A DNA stretch of 64,000 bases from Chrysaora quinquecirrha (taxonomy: Eukaryota > Cnidaria > Scyphozoa > Semaeostomeae > Pelagiidae). Every line of letters starts with the position of its first letter. The stretch's first letter is position 1. This document shows positions 1 to 11,134 of the stretch, one piece after another. The notes beneath the pieces are model-generated. The model was not told the DNA's origin. It worked only from the letters and a program-made list of their open reading frames with translations, and ran no database searches. The position numbers were made by a program, and so were the translations under genes. Location: positions 7,936,566-8,000,565 of the forward strand of contig JACTAT010000037.1 of NCBI GenBank assembly GCA_014526335.1, written 5' to 3'.

Positions 1-797
1 TGTCTATAACAAAATCAACTGCTGAAGATTACTCCACTGACAATCAGGTAACAGATAGAAGTACTGTTAATTATGCAACACAGCAGAAGAAGTTGTCTGA
101 AAACGTCCCATATTTCACTTCATTGTATATACATGTTATAGAAGAGCCAAGAAATGATGGTGGTTGTTACAAGCATGAGGAGAACCTTTTAAGAGAGTAC
201 GAACAAAGAGAAGGCCCCTTAGCAAACTTGGATTCATCTGAAAATAGTAAAGAGAAATACGAAAAGCGTCAAGTAGCTGATGGTGATAGGGCTTTCCATC
301 GGTTTCAAAAGCGACTCAAACGTTGTCCGGAGCAATGTTTGCGGTACGAATGGAATGGTACTCCGTTGAATTTCTCCAGTAAAGCAGAGCTAAGTTGCGA
401 GTTTAATCAGGTTCCGGTCTGCTCCAACTGCCAATCCGCCCGAGTATTTGAACTGCAATTGATGCCGGCTTTGTCATGGGTCTTACAGGTACCGGATAAC
501 GATTCCGAGAAATTTAGAACTCAGGTTACTTGCGAACAATCATTGAATGGGCATTTAGACAGTCAACCCGACCAAAAATCAGACTCTTCCTGTCATCCCG
601 GATTTCAAAAAAGCATTACAAACAGAGACCTACCACTCGAAGCTGGCAAGAGAATCGAATTCGGTACTTTGTATATCTTTACGTGTAGTAAATCTTGTAA
701 CAGGACCGAGAACGGTATTTCTAAACCGGTTGAAGAATATATTATACTGCAGGCCTTCCCAGATAATAACCAAATGGAAAGAGCAATGAATTCATAA
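1..797 (+). CDS. PDCD2L: PDCD2-like protein (PDCD2L), 3' part
   Basis: The frame is open from the left edge (first full codon at position 3) to a TAA at 795-797, giving 264 residues. The C-terminal part carries the PDCD2_C signature: LRYEWNGTPL, then two CxxC-type cysteine pairs around VPVCSNCQSARVFELQLMPAL, then EFGTLYIFTCSKSC and VEEYIILQAFPD. The preceding stretch HEENLLREYEQREG and EKYEK fits the PDCD2L branch rather than PDCD2. Family members act as chaperones for ribosomal protein uS5 (RPS2) during 40S assembly and shuttle between nucleus and cytoplasm; this is family knowledge. The N-terminal third and the start codon lie outside the window. No intron is visible in this part, so it is one long exon. 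The next gene is convergent, about 280 bp away. Confidence 0.88.
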   Translation, partial: SITKSTAEDYSTDNQVTDRSTVNYATQQKKLSENVPYFTSLYIHVIEEPRNDGGCYKHEENLLREYEQREGPLANLDSSENSKEKYEKRQVADGDRAFHRFQKRLKRCPEQCLRYEWNGTPLNFSSKAELSCEFNQVPVCSNCQSARVFELQLMPALSWVLQVPDNDSEKFRTQVTCEQSLNGHLDSQPDQKSDSSCHPGFQKSITNRDLPLEAGKRIEFGTLYIFTCSKSCNRTENGISKPVEEYIILQAFPDNNQMERAMNS

Positions 798-1075
798 GAT
801 CACAATTAAAAGAAAGATCAAAATTAAAAGAAATATCCGAATTTGTTTTTGTTTATTTAGATTGTTGATTTAATAATTTGCTAAGCAGTCTTTGAGAAGT
901 ACCGAACGTTGTTATGGCCTAAATTATCGCACACTTATGATTTTGATTAGCAACACAACGAAGAGATAGGTAAAATTTAACTTTATATTCTGAAAGAGGA
1001 TAGATGAAAGCATCCAAAAATGCTGATAATCAAAACGTTCAAAATTTTGGCTAATTTTAGGGGTTCTTTCTCCCC

Positions 1076-2140
1076 TTAAAGCATCAGAGTTGGTTTTAGT
1101 TTTGAATTTCTTGAATCTCTAAGATTCCATGGTTGGTAGCTATTTGTTTTGCACACAAGTGAGGCTGACTTGGAATAAAGAGAGGCAGAATCCATTTTAC
1201 TGATGTTCTTATCTTTGACGCTAACTGCGATATTCCTGAACAGATTCTCCAACCTCCCAACAGAAATCGATCTCTGGATCCGTCGGCTTGATCTTCTAGT
1301 TTTTCTGTCGTTTCTTTCTACTGGTGGACGTGTGGATCTGGGTACTTCGTCTTTTGGCGGTCTTACAAGAGCCAAGTCTTTATGAATGCTCTCTATCCAA
1401 GATTTCATCAGGAAGGATTTCTTATTTTCATCCGATTCGTCTTGCGTAACCCCCTCGCTTAACTCCAGTTCATCGTTTTCATTTAGCTTTTCAACGGTGT
1501 TTATTTCTCTTCTTAAATGTCCGCAGGTCTTCGCGCGGAAATTTCTGCTTGCAGAGCCGTTGAAACGTTCAAATTTCGTTGAAACCGATGCCTTATTCGC
1601 CCAAGTTATCGATCGCTTAAACTTTGATCGCTGCAGTCCGTCTTTCTGGAAGTTTTTGACCTTTCCACTGCCAGATCTCTCAATGCCATCTTTTATTAAC
1701 CGATCGCAGACAAACCGGGGTTTTCTTTTCCCGACGGTGGACGCGTTTTTCGTTGTATCTTCATCCAACAAGTCCTGGTGCTTCTTTGAAAAGGAACGTT
1801 TTTGAACACCATAAGATCCATTGATTTGTCCATTAGTCTGACTTGCACGAGTGATTTCAACTTCTTTCAAATTGATGTCTTGCTGAGGTTCTTTGGACGC
1901 TGGAGTTATTTCAGCATCATCATGATGGTTCTCTGTTTCTTTTAAACCTTTGATAACCTTTCTGTTGCGTTTACATTCTTTTTTGAAATGTTCATGTTGC
2001 CTTGTTACTGCTGCACTCTGCTTCAACTTCTGTCTGAAGCTGTTTACCAAGTTTGTTTGCGCACTTGTTATTTGTGAAACTTGTAAGTTTCTGTATGCCT
2101 CTATTGCAAGTAGATACCTTGTTGTTTGTACTTCGTTCAT
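1076..2140 (-). CDS. Unrecognised basic, low-complexity protein, 354 aa
   Basis: A single uninterrupted frame of 354 codons from ATG (2138-2140) to TAA (1076-1078). The N-terminus (MNEVQTTRYLLAIEAYRNLQ) looks helical. The middle is rich in K, R, S and N with several R/K-S motifs (RRSSRRIQRS, KRSITWANK), suggesting a disordered, possibly phosphorylated protein. There is no signal peptide or membrane segment. I do not recognise a family. Its length and ordinary codon use support a real gene. The ATG lies just after a possible splice acceptor (TTTTAG at about 2147 on the minus strand), so upstream non-coding or coding exons may exist. It is convergent with PDCD2L. Alternative: the last exon of a longer protein. 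Confidence 0.5.
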   Translation of the reverse strand: MNEVQTTRYLLAIEAYRNLQVSQITSAQTNLVNSFRQKLKQSAAVTRQHEHFKKECKRNRKVIKGLKETENHHDDAEITPASKEPQQDINLKEVEITRASQTNGQINGSYGVQKRSFSKKHQDLLDEDTTKNASTVGKRKPRFVCDRLIKDGIERSGSGKVKNFQKDGLQRSKFKRSITWANKASVSTKFERFNGSASRNFRAKTCGHLRREINTVEKLNENDELELSEGVTQDESDENKKSFLMKSWIESIHKDLALVRPPKDEVPRSTRPPVERNDRKTRRSSRRIQRSISVGRLENLFRNIAVSVKDKNISKMDSASLYSKSASLVCKTNSYQPWNLRDSRNSKLKPTLML

Positions 2141-2664
2141 ACTTACTAAAACTCCAAGTCTTTTGCAGCTTTGATCCCTAGTCTAATCACATCCACATAT
2201 ACTACGCTAAAACATGTACAAATTCGTACAATAACACTACCAGTGCTGACTTAGCTAATCTTTCTTTATACATAATAATAACTAGAACCCCTCATTATCT
2301 TTCTAGTTGCAACCTGTAGGTACACAAAAGATGTTTTAAGTAGAAAGCTGTTCGATTGAATGTCTTTGTTCAATCTGCTAAATTCTCGTTACCAATGAGC
2401 GAAATTCACCTGTAGCCTAATATCTGAAATGTATTTCGAACGTCTATTGGTGTTCATTGCGTAAGAACACAGGATATGCTTATTACACTTAACGTTGTTG
2501 CTATCTGTGCTAGGAACGGGGACGGGGGATAAGACAGTTTTTAATATCGACAGTTTTTAATATCGACAGGTTTTAATATCCACTAATATCGACATTTTTA
2601 ATATTCAAAGTGAATTCACCGTACGACCAGTTCTAAAAGTTACTTATAAAGATTTTTTACTCTA
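2140..2664. other. Gene-free stretch with a short tandem motif
   Basis: No coding signal. At 2535-2605 the motif TTTTAATATCGACA repeats imperfectly four to five times. The rest is AT-rich with nothing recognisable. Confidence 0.4.
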
Positions 2665-2844
2665 CACTTTTTTAAGTAAGCCTCTGCTCCATACGCAACT
2701 AGGGTTTCGCTGATCTGAACATTAAGTAAATTGCAGACAAAAAAATGTTAAGCAACTTTTAAGCAACTTTCAGGGCTGCAGTGTCCAAAATTTTAAGAAA
2801 CTTTGAGGGCTGGACAAAAGCCCGGTTGTTTATTAAGAAAAGTG
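2665..2844. mobile_element. CACTTTTTT-type MITE, word AAGCAAC/AAGAAAC
   Basis: Ends are CACTTTTTTAAGTAAG and TTATTAAGAAAAGTG, flanked by TA on both sides (2663-2664 and 2845-2846). Inside are TAAGCAAC, AAGCAACTTTCAGGGCT and AAGAAACTTTGAGGGCTGG, the iterated word plus GAGGGCT module seen in the related copies. No coding capacity. Confidence 0.7.
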
Positions 2845-3478
2845 TATTATAGTAATCAAGGTTGCTTTCATGTTATCTCGATTTTTACACAAAATACTTG
2901 ATACTTCCCAAGATGATAATAACGGTTACTAGTAACGAAATATGCTGAACTTTCCAGATTTTCCTCTGTAAATGCGTCAATTAATAAGCTCGTGATAGAA
3001 ATGGGAGACGCTCAATTTACCTACATTACTGGTGATGCACATGTCAATGCAATGCCTTTGCCACGTTTCACTGCCCTCGCTGTACAGAAAGGCAATGTCA
3101 TGTGGGATGCTGGAGAGCACCCCCTCCCCAGGCTTTGTATTATAAAAAACTGGTAGGATTAGAATTACCAGTAATCGGAGGGAGTAGGACTTCTCTGGTG
3201 ATTCTTGGCTCCATAGCAGGTCTCTGCTCAAGAACCCTGGTATTTTTATTTTCTTAAGTGTCTGAGCTTAAGTCAGGTCTGAAAGGACCACCGCTTTCAT
3301 GGTCACCCTGATTAAAAGATCAAGGATTTCATCATTTACCTTGCCCTTTAATATTAACTTACGGGTAAGCGCCCTTTCTTTGACACATCCCCTGTCTATA
3401 TTAATAAACCCCCCTCAACCTCGTCCCCAGGGTGAATATGAGAACATGATCCTACACAAAAACATAGGGGCCCTATGG

Positions 3479-4370
3479 GCATGTTCGAAGAACGACTCTG
3501 GTTGAATATAGCTATTTCGGTCAAATGATGAAAGATGTTCATCGGTATGCACAACGATGACGATAATGATTATGATGATAATGGTGGTGGTTATGATGAT
3601 GATGTTGATGAACACGATGATCATGATGCTGGTTGGTAGGGGTGATTGTGGTTGTATGGTGGGTATGGTGGTGGTGATAGAGGTGGTTGTGGTGCTGAAG
3701 GGGTGGTTGTGGTGGTTGTGATAGGGGTGATCGTGGTGATGGTTGTAGGGGTAGTTGTGGTGGTGGTGATAAGGGTGGTCGAGGTGATGGTTGTAGGGTG
3801 GTTCCGGTGGTGGTGATAGGGGTGGTCGAGGTGATGGTTGTAGGGCTGGTTGTGGTGGTGGTAGCGTTCCTTTAGATGTTGCACACCGTCAATGGTGGTG
3901 ATAGTAATCATGATGATGATGATGATGATGATTATCATTATTATTATTATTATGACGATTTTCATCGTAAGGATAATATTAATGATGATTTGTTTTGAAA
4001 ACTGTTTTGAAATTGCCGCTCTTTGGCAAAACTCTTTGTTAAATGTTGAGAATGCCTGAAATGTCATTTACCAAGCAAAGGTGGCAATTTTCCAGTTCCA
4101 TTTAGTAAACAAGGATGAGTCAGTTGTTTGACAAAAGAATGACCCCAGATTGACAAAAGTGCTTGCAGGCCGAATTGTGAACAACTAACCGCAAATTGCG
4201 CATAAATGGCCGAGACAATGGCCCTAATGGCATTCTTGACAATGGCCCTATTGTTACACGTTTTCCATTGTTCAAGCGTTGGTTAGTTGGTGAGTGTGTG
4301 AGTGTGTGAGTGAGTGAGTGAGTGAGTGACATCCACCCCACACCAATGTGTTCGAAGTTCTTCGAACACA
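3479..4370. repeat. Dispersed repeat with GGT/GAT minisatellite core and (GTGA)n tail
   Basis: It starts near TGTTCGAAGAAC and ends near the palindrome TTCGAAGTTCTTCGAA. In order it holds a block of GATGATGATG-type repeats, a long GGTGGTTGTGGTGGTGATAGG minisatellite (about 3630-3900), an ATTATT run, and a (GTGA)n microsatellite near 4290-4328. The same parts in the same order occur at 62645-63040, so this is a dispersed element with an expandable core. Frames through the core are low complexity and not believed. Confidence 0.6.
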
Positions 4371-4379
4371 AAAATAATA

Positions 4380-6046
4380 ATTTGTGAATAGGCCTCTACG
4401 TGAAACTCCGCTGTCCATATTCGACCCTGGTATCGGCCTTGTCTATTCGCAATTTGATTGGCTGTTCAAACAATAGAAATTTTAAGTGACGTCACAGTTT
4501 CTTCAAAATTTCACTAAAATAGGCCGAAAACTAGGTGAAAAACATCTATAAAAACCAAAAAATGATGCTACTTGAGATATTGTATCTTGCCTTACAGTTA
4601 TCAATGAAATTCTTTGCATTTCCTTTCTGAGAGCATCTCCTTTCGGAATCTACATCTTGTTATCATGCCTAGGCCAAAATCATATAAATAAATTTATTCT
4701 TATTACCCTCGGGAAATTTCCGGTGCAGCCCTTTTGCTTTAACTACTTCAAGACAAGACACTTGAAGGAAAGTTTTCCTTTTTGTTAGTTAGTATTTGGT
4801 CTTAAATGTAAAATATCTAATGAACCAATGGCCCTCGTTTGAACGAACGCGGCTATAAAGTCGAGCCATTGGTCTTTCGTTTTTATCAAAGATCGTTGTT
4901 TTTATCAGTTTACGGTTGTGTTAAATGAAGTTGACAACCCATTATCCCCCTTTCGCGAAATCGCATGCAGAGCTGAAACAGCCATGAGCCGTTTTTGCGT
5001 GGTTAAGCAGGTGCATAAACTGATGAAAAGCTTGTTAGTAACAGGCAAAAAACCAATGCTGTTAGTGACTATAGTAAACAAGAGTATAAGAATCCAAAAT
5101 TAAGCATTTCATTGGCCAAAATCGACAAACAATTTGCGAACAAACGCGCATAAGAACTCTGAATTTTGATTGGATAGGAACTATCTGACCAGCAGTCCTT
5201 GCGTTCTACGGCAGGTTGCAATTGTGGTCAGCGGTCCTCGATTTCAAAAGGAATTCCTGGAAACCAATACTAGAACAATAATAACGTAATCCGAAGCCTC
5301 TGAAGCCCAGCCCAAATAATATGCTATGATATGATGTTGCTTTCAGAGGGACGAAAATGGCTTCTCGCTTGACACAGTTATCTGTGTGTCCTGAAAGCGA
5401 AAATCAATAAAATATAACATCGTAACTGAATGTTGAGCGAACGAGGTAGGTGTTTATATTTGATATTTTGCCCAAATTGTTGAGAAACTCTCCCATTCAA
5501 ATCATACAGCCCCAAATCAAATCAGGCCCGTTTTGTATTTTAATTTGAAACTTTCTTTTCCTGTTTCTTTCCCCTTTGTTCTTCCTGCTTTAGTTAAAGC
5601 ATATACGGTGGCTTTTATCTTATAAATTTTCTTGGTGTTCAGATAGCGAAAAATTTTTCTTTATTTCCCGTGTTTCATCTACAATAAAGTATTTCTGTGA
5701 CAAACAGACAAACATGAAACCCATATGCTTTCAAATACGATCAAAAATGGGTTTGGAACATCATTCAGATAGAATAAATACATACTGTATGTCAATTTGG
5801 ATATTCAAGAAACTCTTAAGAAGCTTCGAGTACTCAAAATGTGTAAATTTTAAGAAACTTTCAGTACTGGATCAAGTTTTTAGTTTCTTATAAAAAATAC
5901 GTGTACTCCTACTTGTAAAAAGCACGTACGTATTTCATGGGATTTGCCCCCCCCCCCTTATGTTCCCGACTCGTAACGGCACTCATCTATATAAACATTC
6001 AGCGTGATGTGTTTTCCTTTTCCATTATACTTTCAGAAGCTGAAAG
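4380..6046. other. Gene-free stretch; scattered promoter-like motifs
   Basis: No convincing coding sequence. An inverted CCAAT box (GATTGG, about 4456) is followed by TGACGTCA (about 4487-4494). Near 4822-4880 an inverted repeat CCAATGGC / GCCATTGG brackets TATAAAG. Both could be promoter parts but no transcript is visible. A half copy of a CACGT-type MITE lies at about 5750-5903, and a C-run at 5947. Confidence 0.3.
5750..5903. mobile_element. Right half of a CAC-type MITE, word AAGAAAC
   Basis: The right end reads AGTTTCTTATAAAAAATACGTG followed by TA. Internal copies are CAAGAAACTCTTAAG and TTTTAAGAAACTTTCAGTACTGG. No matching left end is visible, so it is truncated or diverged. Confidence 0.5.
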
Positions 6047-6608
6047 ATGGATGTTTCCAAAGAAGAAGAAAACTTCTTAAGAGTCACACGGCTTGTTTTC
6101 CGTGAAATTCCCACCCAGATCAGGAAATTCTTCAAAGAAAAATGGGACATTAAATTCGCAACACACCCCTGGGATAGCACTGCTGATGGTAGTGGGAAGT
6201 TTCTCTGGAACAGGATCAAAAACGTGATTAAGAATATGAAGCCTGACCAAATAAAAAAAATCCAGTCTGGTGATTGTAACTCATGGGACATGACGATTAT
6301 CTGTGCAGTTATCTTGAATGCTGGATTGTGTTTAATTCAGAAGAAAAGACCAGAAAAACAGCAGCAAGCTCCGCTACTAGAGAGTGAAAACATACAACGG
6401 CTCCTTGATGTTAGAAATACGCGTATGGGTCACCTTTCAGATTGCAGTATACCTCTTGATGAAACTGAAAATATTTTTATGGTGGTCAGAGATATATACA
6501 CGGATTTCAACTGGCCTCAAGATGAATTGGATAAGATTGAAAACGAGACTTTCGCCACCGAAGAAGTGAAGCAACTAAGAAAACAATTTGAAAAAGAAAG
6601 AAAAGAAG
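6047..6608 (+). CDS. NOD-like receptor, exon 1: DZIP3-type HEPN domain
   Basis: ATG at 6047 opens a 187-codon exon whose pattern matches the DZIP3-like HEPN family: N-terminal ENFLRVTRLVFREIP, a FLWNRIK helix, WDMTIICAVIL, then LDVRNTRMGH and a C-terminal WPQDELDKIENETF helix. R123-N and H129 form the Rx4-6H signature of HEPN ribonuclease or dimer-interface domains. The exon ends at AAG|GTAATG (donor at 6609). The residual phase of 1 matches the acceptor at 7989-7990, so it joins the NB-ARC exon in frame. Without that splice the frame would stop at 6620-6622. The ATG follows a CTTTCAG acceptor-like site, so a 5' untranslated exon is likely. In animals this domain commonly heads NOD-like receptors. 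Whether the HEPN is catalytic is not known. Confidence 0.8.
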
Positions 6609-7990
6609 GTAATGTAGAATAGAATGCTCTGAGTTAATTACAGCTTCACTACCTTATCCCAATTTTTTTATTTCTGTTTAAATAGAATGTTTTTATGGAG
6701 AGGAGTATTTAAGTAAAAAAAATCCTCGCTCACTTTCCGAAAAGATCCGAAATAGCCAGTCGATAATTTCTGGAAGAATCAAAATTCAAAAAAGAAGATC
6801 AAGTTGTTGAATAAAAAAAAACAAACAGAATTGAGTTCAGATGAGGAAAATCAAGGAAAATCCCCAGATAATTTCGTTAGTTTTCTTTTTTTCTTTCAAC
6901 AACATGTTGTTTTTGGGTACAAGTTTATTTTTCAATAAGATTAAACCACTTTGCACGTTTGTATATTTTTGAGACTCTTATAGTCTTAGGCATTTTTCAG
7001 ATTGAAAAAATAATATATTCAGGAGACCTAACATATTTGAACCCAAAAATCCAAAGAATATTGGGGGGAAATCCAATAATCCGATCTAAGATATGGCATT
7101 ATACTGCACTGTTGTGACAAGTGAAATTACCTCCGGGTTTTGGCAAGCCCAAACCAGGTTTGCTAGTCCGGGTTTGCTTTTCAGGGAAAATTTTTTACTT
7201 CAGAACTAGCCCACAACCGTATATGGCCACGCCTCGCATAGAACTCCTCCTCTAAGTTTCCCAATCTTCAAGAGCTTGTGAAGTGAAGCTGTAAAGGCAT
7301 TTCAATTCACACATGGCTGTTTTTCAGCCCTCAACCATTGCGCTGATCAGTGGTTGTTTGAAGAAGTTTGAAATCCTCCAGTGCCTGTACCAGTACTCGT
7401 CATCAGTCATTGCCTAAGGTCCTATTCCGTAGTCCAGGAGCCTAGTCCACGGACTATACAGGGCCCTGATCAATGGGCAATGTTTCTTTGTCGTTTAGCT
7501 GTACGTGTTACGCAGTAGTGCCCTAGGAACAATTTCCTAGTCTTGTTATAATAGGAATGGAGATATAATTGTTCCAGTGGCTTGTTCCTTAGTCTTGTTA
7601 TTGTTCATTTCCTCAGTCCTTCATTAGTGATATTGTCCATGTCCCTCAGTCCAGTCCTCCATTCCTGTTCGTTAGTCTTGCTATAACTCGAGCACCTCTT
7701 CTCAGTCCTGTTCCACGGTCCTTTTTTGATCTTGAAATGGTTAATGTTCCTGAGTCGTGTTCCTCGGTTCTGTTCCACAGTCCACAGTCTTGCCTTTATC
7801 CCTTATGTTCGTCAACACCCTTCCACGTTGCCGTTCCTTAGGGAAAACTGATAAAGAGAATTACGGTTATGAGTTATAATTGTCTAGCTATGTGGGCAAA
7901 GGGTCGAGTTTAAGGTATTTGCTTACCCAACAAAGTTTATTTGTTTGGAAAAGGTCCTGTTTGTTAAGTAATTGAGTTGCATCTTTCTAG
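6609..7990 (+). other. Intron of the HEPN-NB-ARC gene, with CCTAGTC/GTCCTGTTCC word repeats
   Basis: GT at 6609-6610 and TTTCTAG ending at 7990. From about 7420 to 7790 variants of CCTAGTC, TTCCTTAGTC and GTCCTGTTCCACAGTC recur more than ten times, an imperfect tandem array. No coding signal. Confidence 0.65.
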
Positions 7991-10900
7991 CAATCGAGAA
8001 AGATCATGAGGATTTCCACAACTTACCTGTCGACATCGAAATCTATGTTGGAAGAGAAGAAGAAATGGAAAATTTGTTAAAGGCTGTAAATAACACAGAG
8101 ACCTCAGCAAATATCATTCTCATTCACGGTGGACCATGCTATGGAAAGTCAGCCTTTGCTACTAGGTTTGGGTATGAAATGCGCAGAAATGGCTATAACT
8201 ACGTAATCTGGATTGATATTAGAGAGGTATACCCTCTTAATGATAGCATTGACGCCTTAAGAGAGGATAAACTGGCAATTAGAATCTTGGATGAATTTGG
8301 CATAGATTTCACAGACAACGCAGATCAAGCTGAAAAATATCTCAAGTCGAAATTCAGGAAGATTGAAGAAAATGGTAAACATGCTCTCATCATTCTTGAT
8401 AATGCAGATAGCCTAATAGAGTGTCAAAAGCCTGGGAATACAAGTACTAAAGGTGCCTACACGATGATAAGAAGTATCGCAAAGTCAAGTGCAAAGTTTG
8501 CATTAACGTCCAGGTCATGTAAACTGATGGACGTAACAAAAGTAGAAATTAAAAAGCTGACAGATGAAGAAAGCAAAATGTATATCGAGGCTTCATTGAA
8601 CAAGGAGACATTAATGGATCGATCTACCCTAGTTGACTGTATTAATGAATGCAGTAATGGAATGCCTCTCGCTCTTAAGATCTTAACATATGCTGTGAAT
8701 TCAACTGAAGACAGAGATTGCCTTGAAGATTATCTAAACGACGTGAAACAGGAACCTGTAAAAACGATTGACGAAGAGCATCCAATAACGCATTTGTTTG
8801 AAATATCATTTGAACATCTCAAACATGAAGAACTGCAGTTGATGAGAATCTTAGCTGTATTTCCAGGAGCATTTTCGTACACGGGAGCTGAAAAAATGTC
8901 AAAGTACTTTGGCAGTAAAGCGAGGATTATTCAAGCTATAAGGCAAAAGGGACTGCTTGAGAGATATGATGACAAGTATCATTTTCATCCTTTACTTCTT
9001 GATTACATTAGGAGAACGAAATGGAATGGAGATGATATTGATAAGTATGAAGCTGGGTTTATTCAAGTTTACGTGGAATCACTCTTTCAGCTGGGCCTGC
9101 AATCACTTGAGAAAGACCAATATTCTGAATGTCTAAGTGAATTCAAAAAGGAGAAAAGTAACTTTTTGTACCTGATGGATTTACTGAGACAAAGTAGGGT
9201 GGTGAACAAAGAATGGAGCATGTTCAATAGAGATAGCGAGGAGTATATTGCTGTGATGCTGTTTGCACGTGGCTTGGTGTATGCACCCACTTTGATAGAT
9301 TTCTTTACAAGCTGTGAAACTTTGGCCTCGCAAGAATATAAATATCGTCCTTGGAGTTGCCAGTTTGAGCTTAATAAAAAGGTTTTTGACAGTTTACTTG
9401 AGAAGAATGATGGATTCAATGATGATGATGATTATTGCTGCCTTTTATTAGAACGAAGGAGATTGAATGAAGAGGTGCACCCCCGTGCAAAGTCTAACAG
9501 TGCAGGAATAAATACATTAATTGATGATTTGAAAAATTTCCTTACGAGAGCCCAACAACTCAGAAACAAGAAGCTTGCCTCATACTTTCAACACAAAGCT
9601 TGCAAATTGCTTGGGCATGCTTACAAGAGAACGGAAGAATCAAGATCTGAAGCAATTGATTTCTACACCAAAGCTTTACAGATCTGTGAGTCTTCTCATG
9701 GGAAACATTTGGACACTGTTGATTGTTATATCCAACTTGCAAAATTTTACTGGAAATTTAAAGAATTTGAAAACGCAAATGAATACTTTGAGAAAGCAGA
9801 TGAGCTGGCAAAAGCTATTCAGATTTCTGGAATCAAAATGCACTCAAGTTATCTTCTGGGCCATGGTCGATGTTTGATTGATTCTGAGATACCAGAAAAC
9901 GTTGAGAAAGGTGTTACCTTGCTTGAGAAATCACTTAAGCTTTGTGATGACACAGAAATCAAGTTTGTCAGCCGTGCTTTGGAGTATCTTGTTAGAGTTG
10001 ACAAGTGTCATTCGGACAAAGTGATATCTTATCTTTTCAAACTAAAGAACCCAGATCGCAGAATACTCAAACTAGTGACTACGTGTTTCATAAATGATGC
10101 TGAACAATTAATGGAAGCAAGCCGCTTTGTCGCCGACATTTACGAGAAGAAACAAAATTGGTGCCGTGAAAGTTATGACCAATTAAAATCGTTGTTGATA
10201 TGGAATAGTATAATAAAGAAGTGTTCGAATGATGGGATGATTGCCGTCGCACCTCCTGAAGTTAAGCTCGTGGATTTTGCCGAGAAAGCTCTCGAATGCT
10301 ACAGTGGTATGGAGGAAAGGGTGTCGATCTTGAAATGGTTGTGCGAGGTTAATCCAAAGTATTATGACTTGGTTCTGCCAGAGCTTAAGAGACAAGAACA
10401 GCAAGATGACAAACTTCTTAAGCTAGTAACACATAAGTTCCTATTTGAAAGCGGTGCACCAGTTAGAGAACTGGACGAAAAATTATACAAGAAATTGCTG
10501 TCAGAGGCACAAAGCACTTGCAAGAATGTATCGATTACATACAAGGTGTTTGTGATCAAAATCGGGGAGATGATAACCAACAATTGATTCAGTCCTTGTT
10601 CATCTGGAATAAACTTATTGCGACAAGAACTGCTCATGTTTATCTCGAAAGTGGAGAAAGAGCAAAGCATGCAGAAGAAGCTTTGCGTTGGAAAGATCTT
10701 GGAGCTACTGGAAGGGAAGATGAAGTCAAAAAGCTTGAAAAAGTTGTTCGAGATAATCGTGTTGCATTTTATGGAAGTGAAGAGCTGCAAAAGTTGGAAG
10801 CACGTGAAAACCTGTTGGGAATGATGTCAAAGAACATGATAGATAGAGGAATGAAAGATGACCTGGAAGCCCGTTTCAAGAAATTGTTAGAAGACAGTCG

Positions 10901-11134
10901 TGATTTCATTGACATAAGAGTTCGAATAATCAAATACGTTTTGGGAAAACTAAAAATCACCGTCGAAAGATATCAGTGGTACCTTAAAGAATTGCTCGAA
11001 ATTATCAAGTCAAAAAATGATGGGATCTGTGAGTGGCACTGTAGGATTTTCGTTGACAACTTGCCTTTGTTGCTTTCCAGTTCTGAATTTGGTGGAAACA
11101 GTCTTCATCCAGGTGTGAAGATTTGCAAAGAAGT
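7991..11134 (+). CDS. NOD-like receptor, main exon: NB-ARC ATPase plus TPR-like repeats (frame change and LTR insertion)
   Basis: Follows the intron in phase. Motifs in order (numbering of the joined protein): P-loop GGPCYGKS (234-241), Walker B LIILDNAD (about 319-326), TSR sensor, GMPLAL (411-416), an MHD-equivalent HFHPLLLDY (518-526), then TPR-type helices from about 716 to 866 (for example AIDFYTKALQI, ANEYFEKADEL). This is the NB-ARC-TPR layout of animal NOD-like receptors, cytosolic ligand-gated oligomerising sensors. At 10518-10587 the reading shifts from frame 1 (stop TGA 10585-10587) to frame 3. Frame 3 is clearly coding, because QLIQSLFIWN echoes QLKSLLIWN upstream. Either a one-base indel or a 47-nt GT-AG intron (10546-10592, in frame) explains it. 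At 11135 an LTR element interrupts the exon; the chimeric frame ends at 11189 after about 19 LTR-encoded residues. Likely a recently damaged allele. Confidence 0.85.

Noticed and set aside
1203..1805. Plus-strand frames of 60 and 139 codons
   Set aside because: Antisense shadows of the long minus-strand frame 1076-2140.
3621..4067. Frames rich in T, H, P and I in the minisatellite
   Set aside because: Low-complexity translation of GGT/GAT repeats; no start context or conserved segment.
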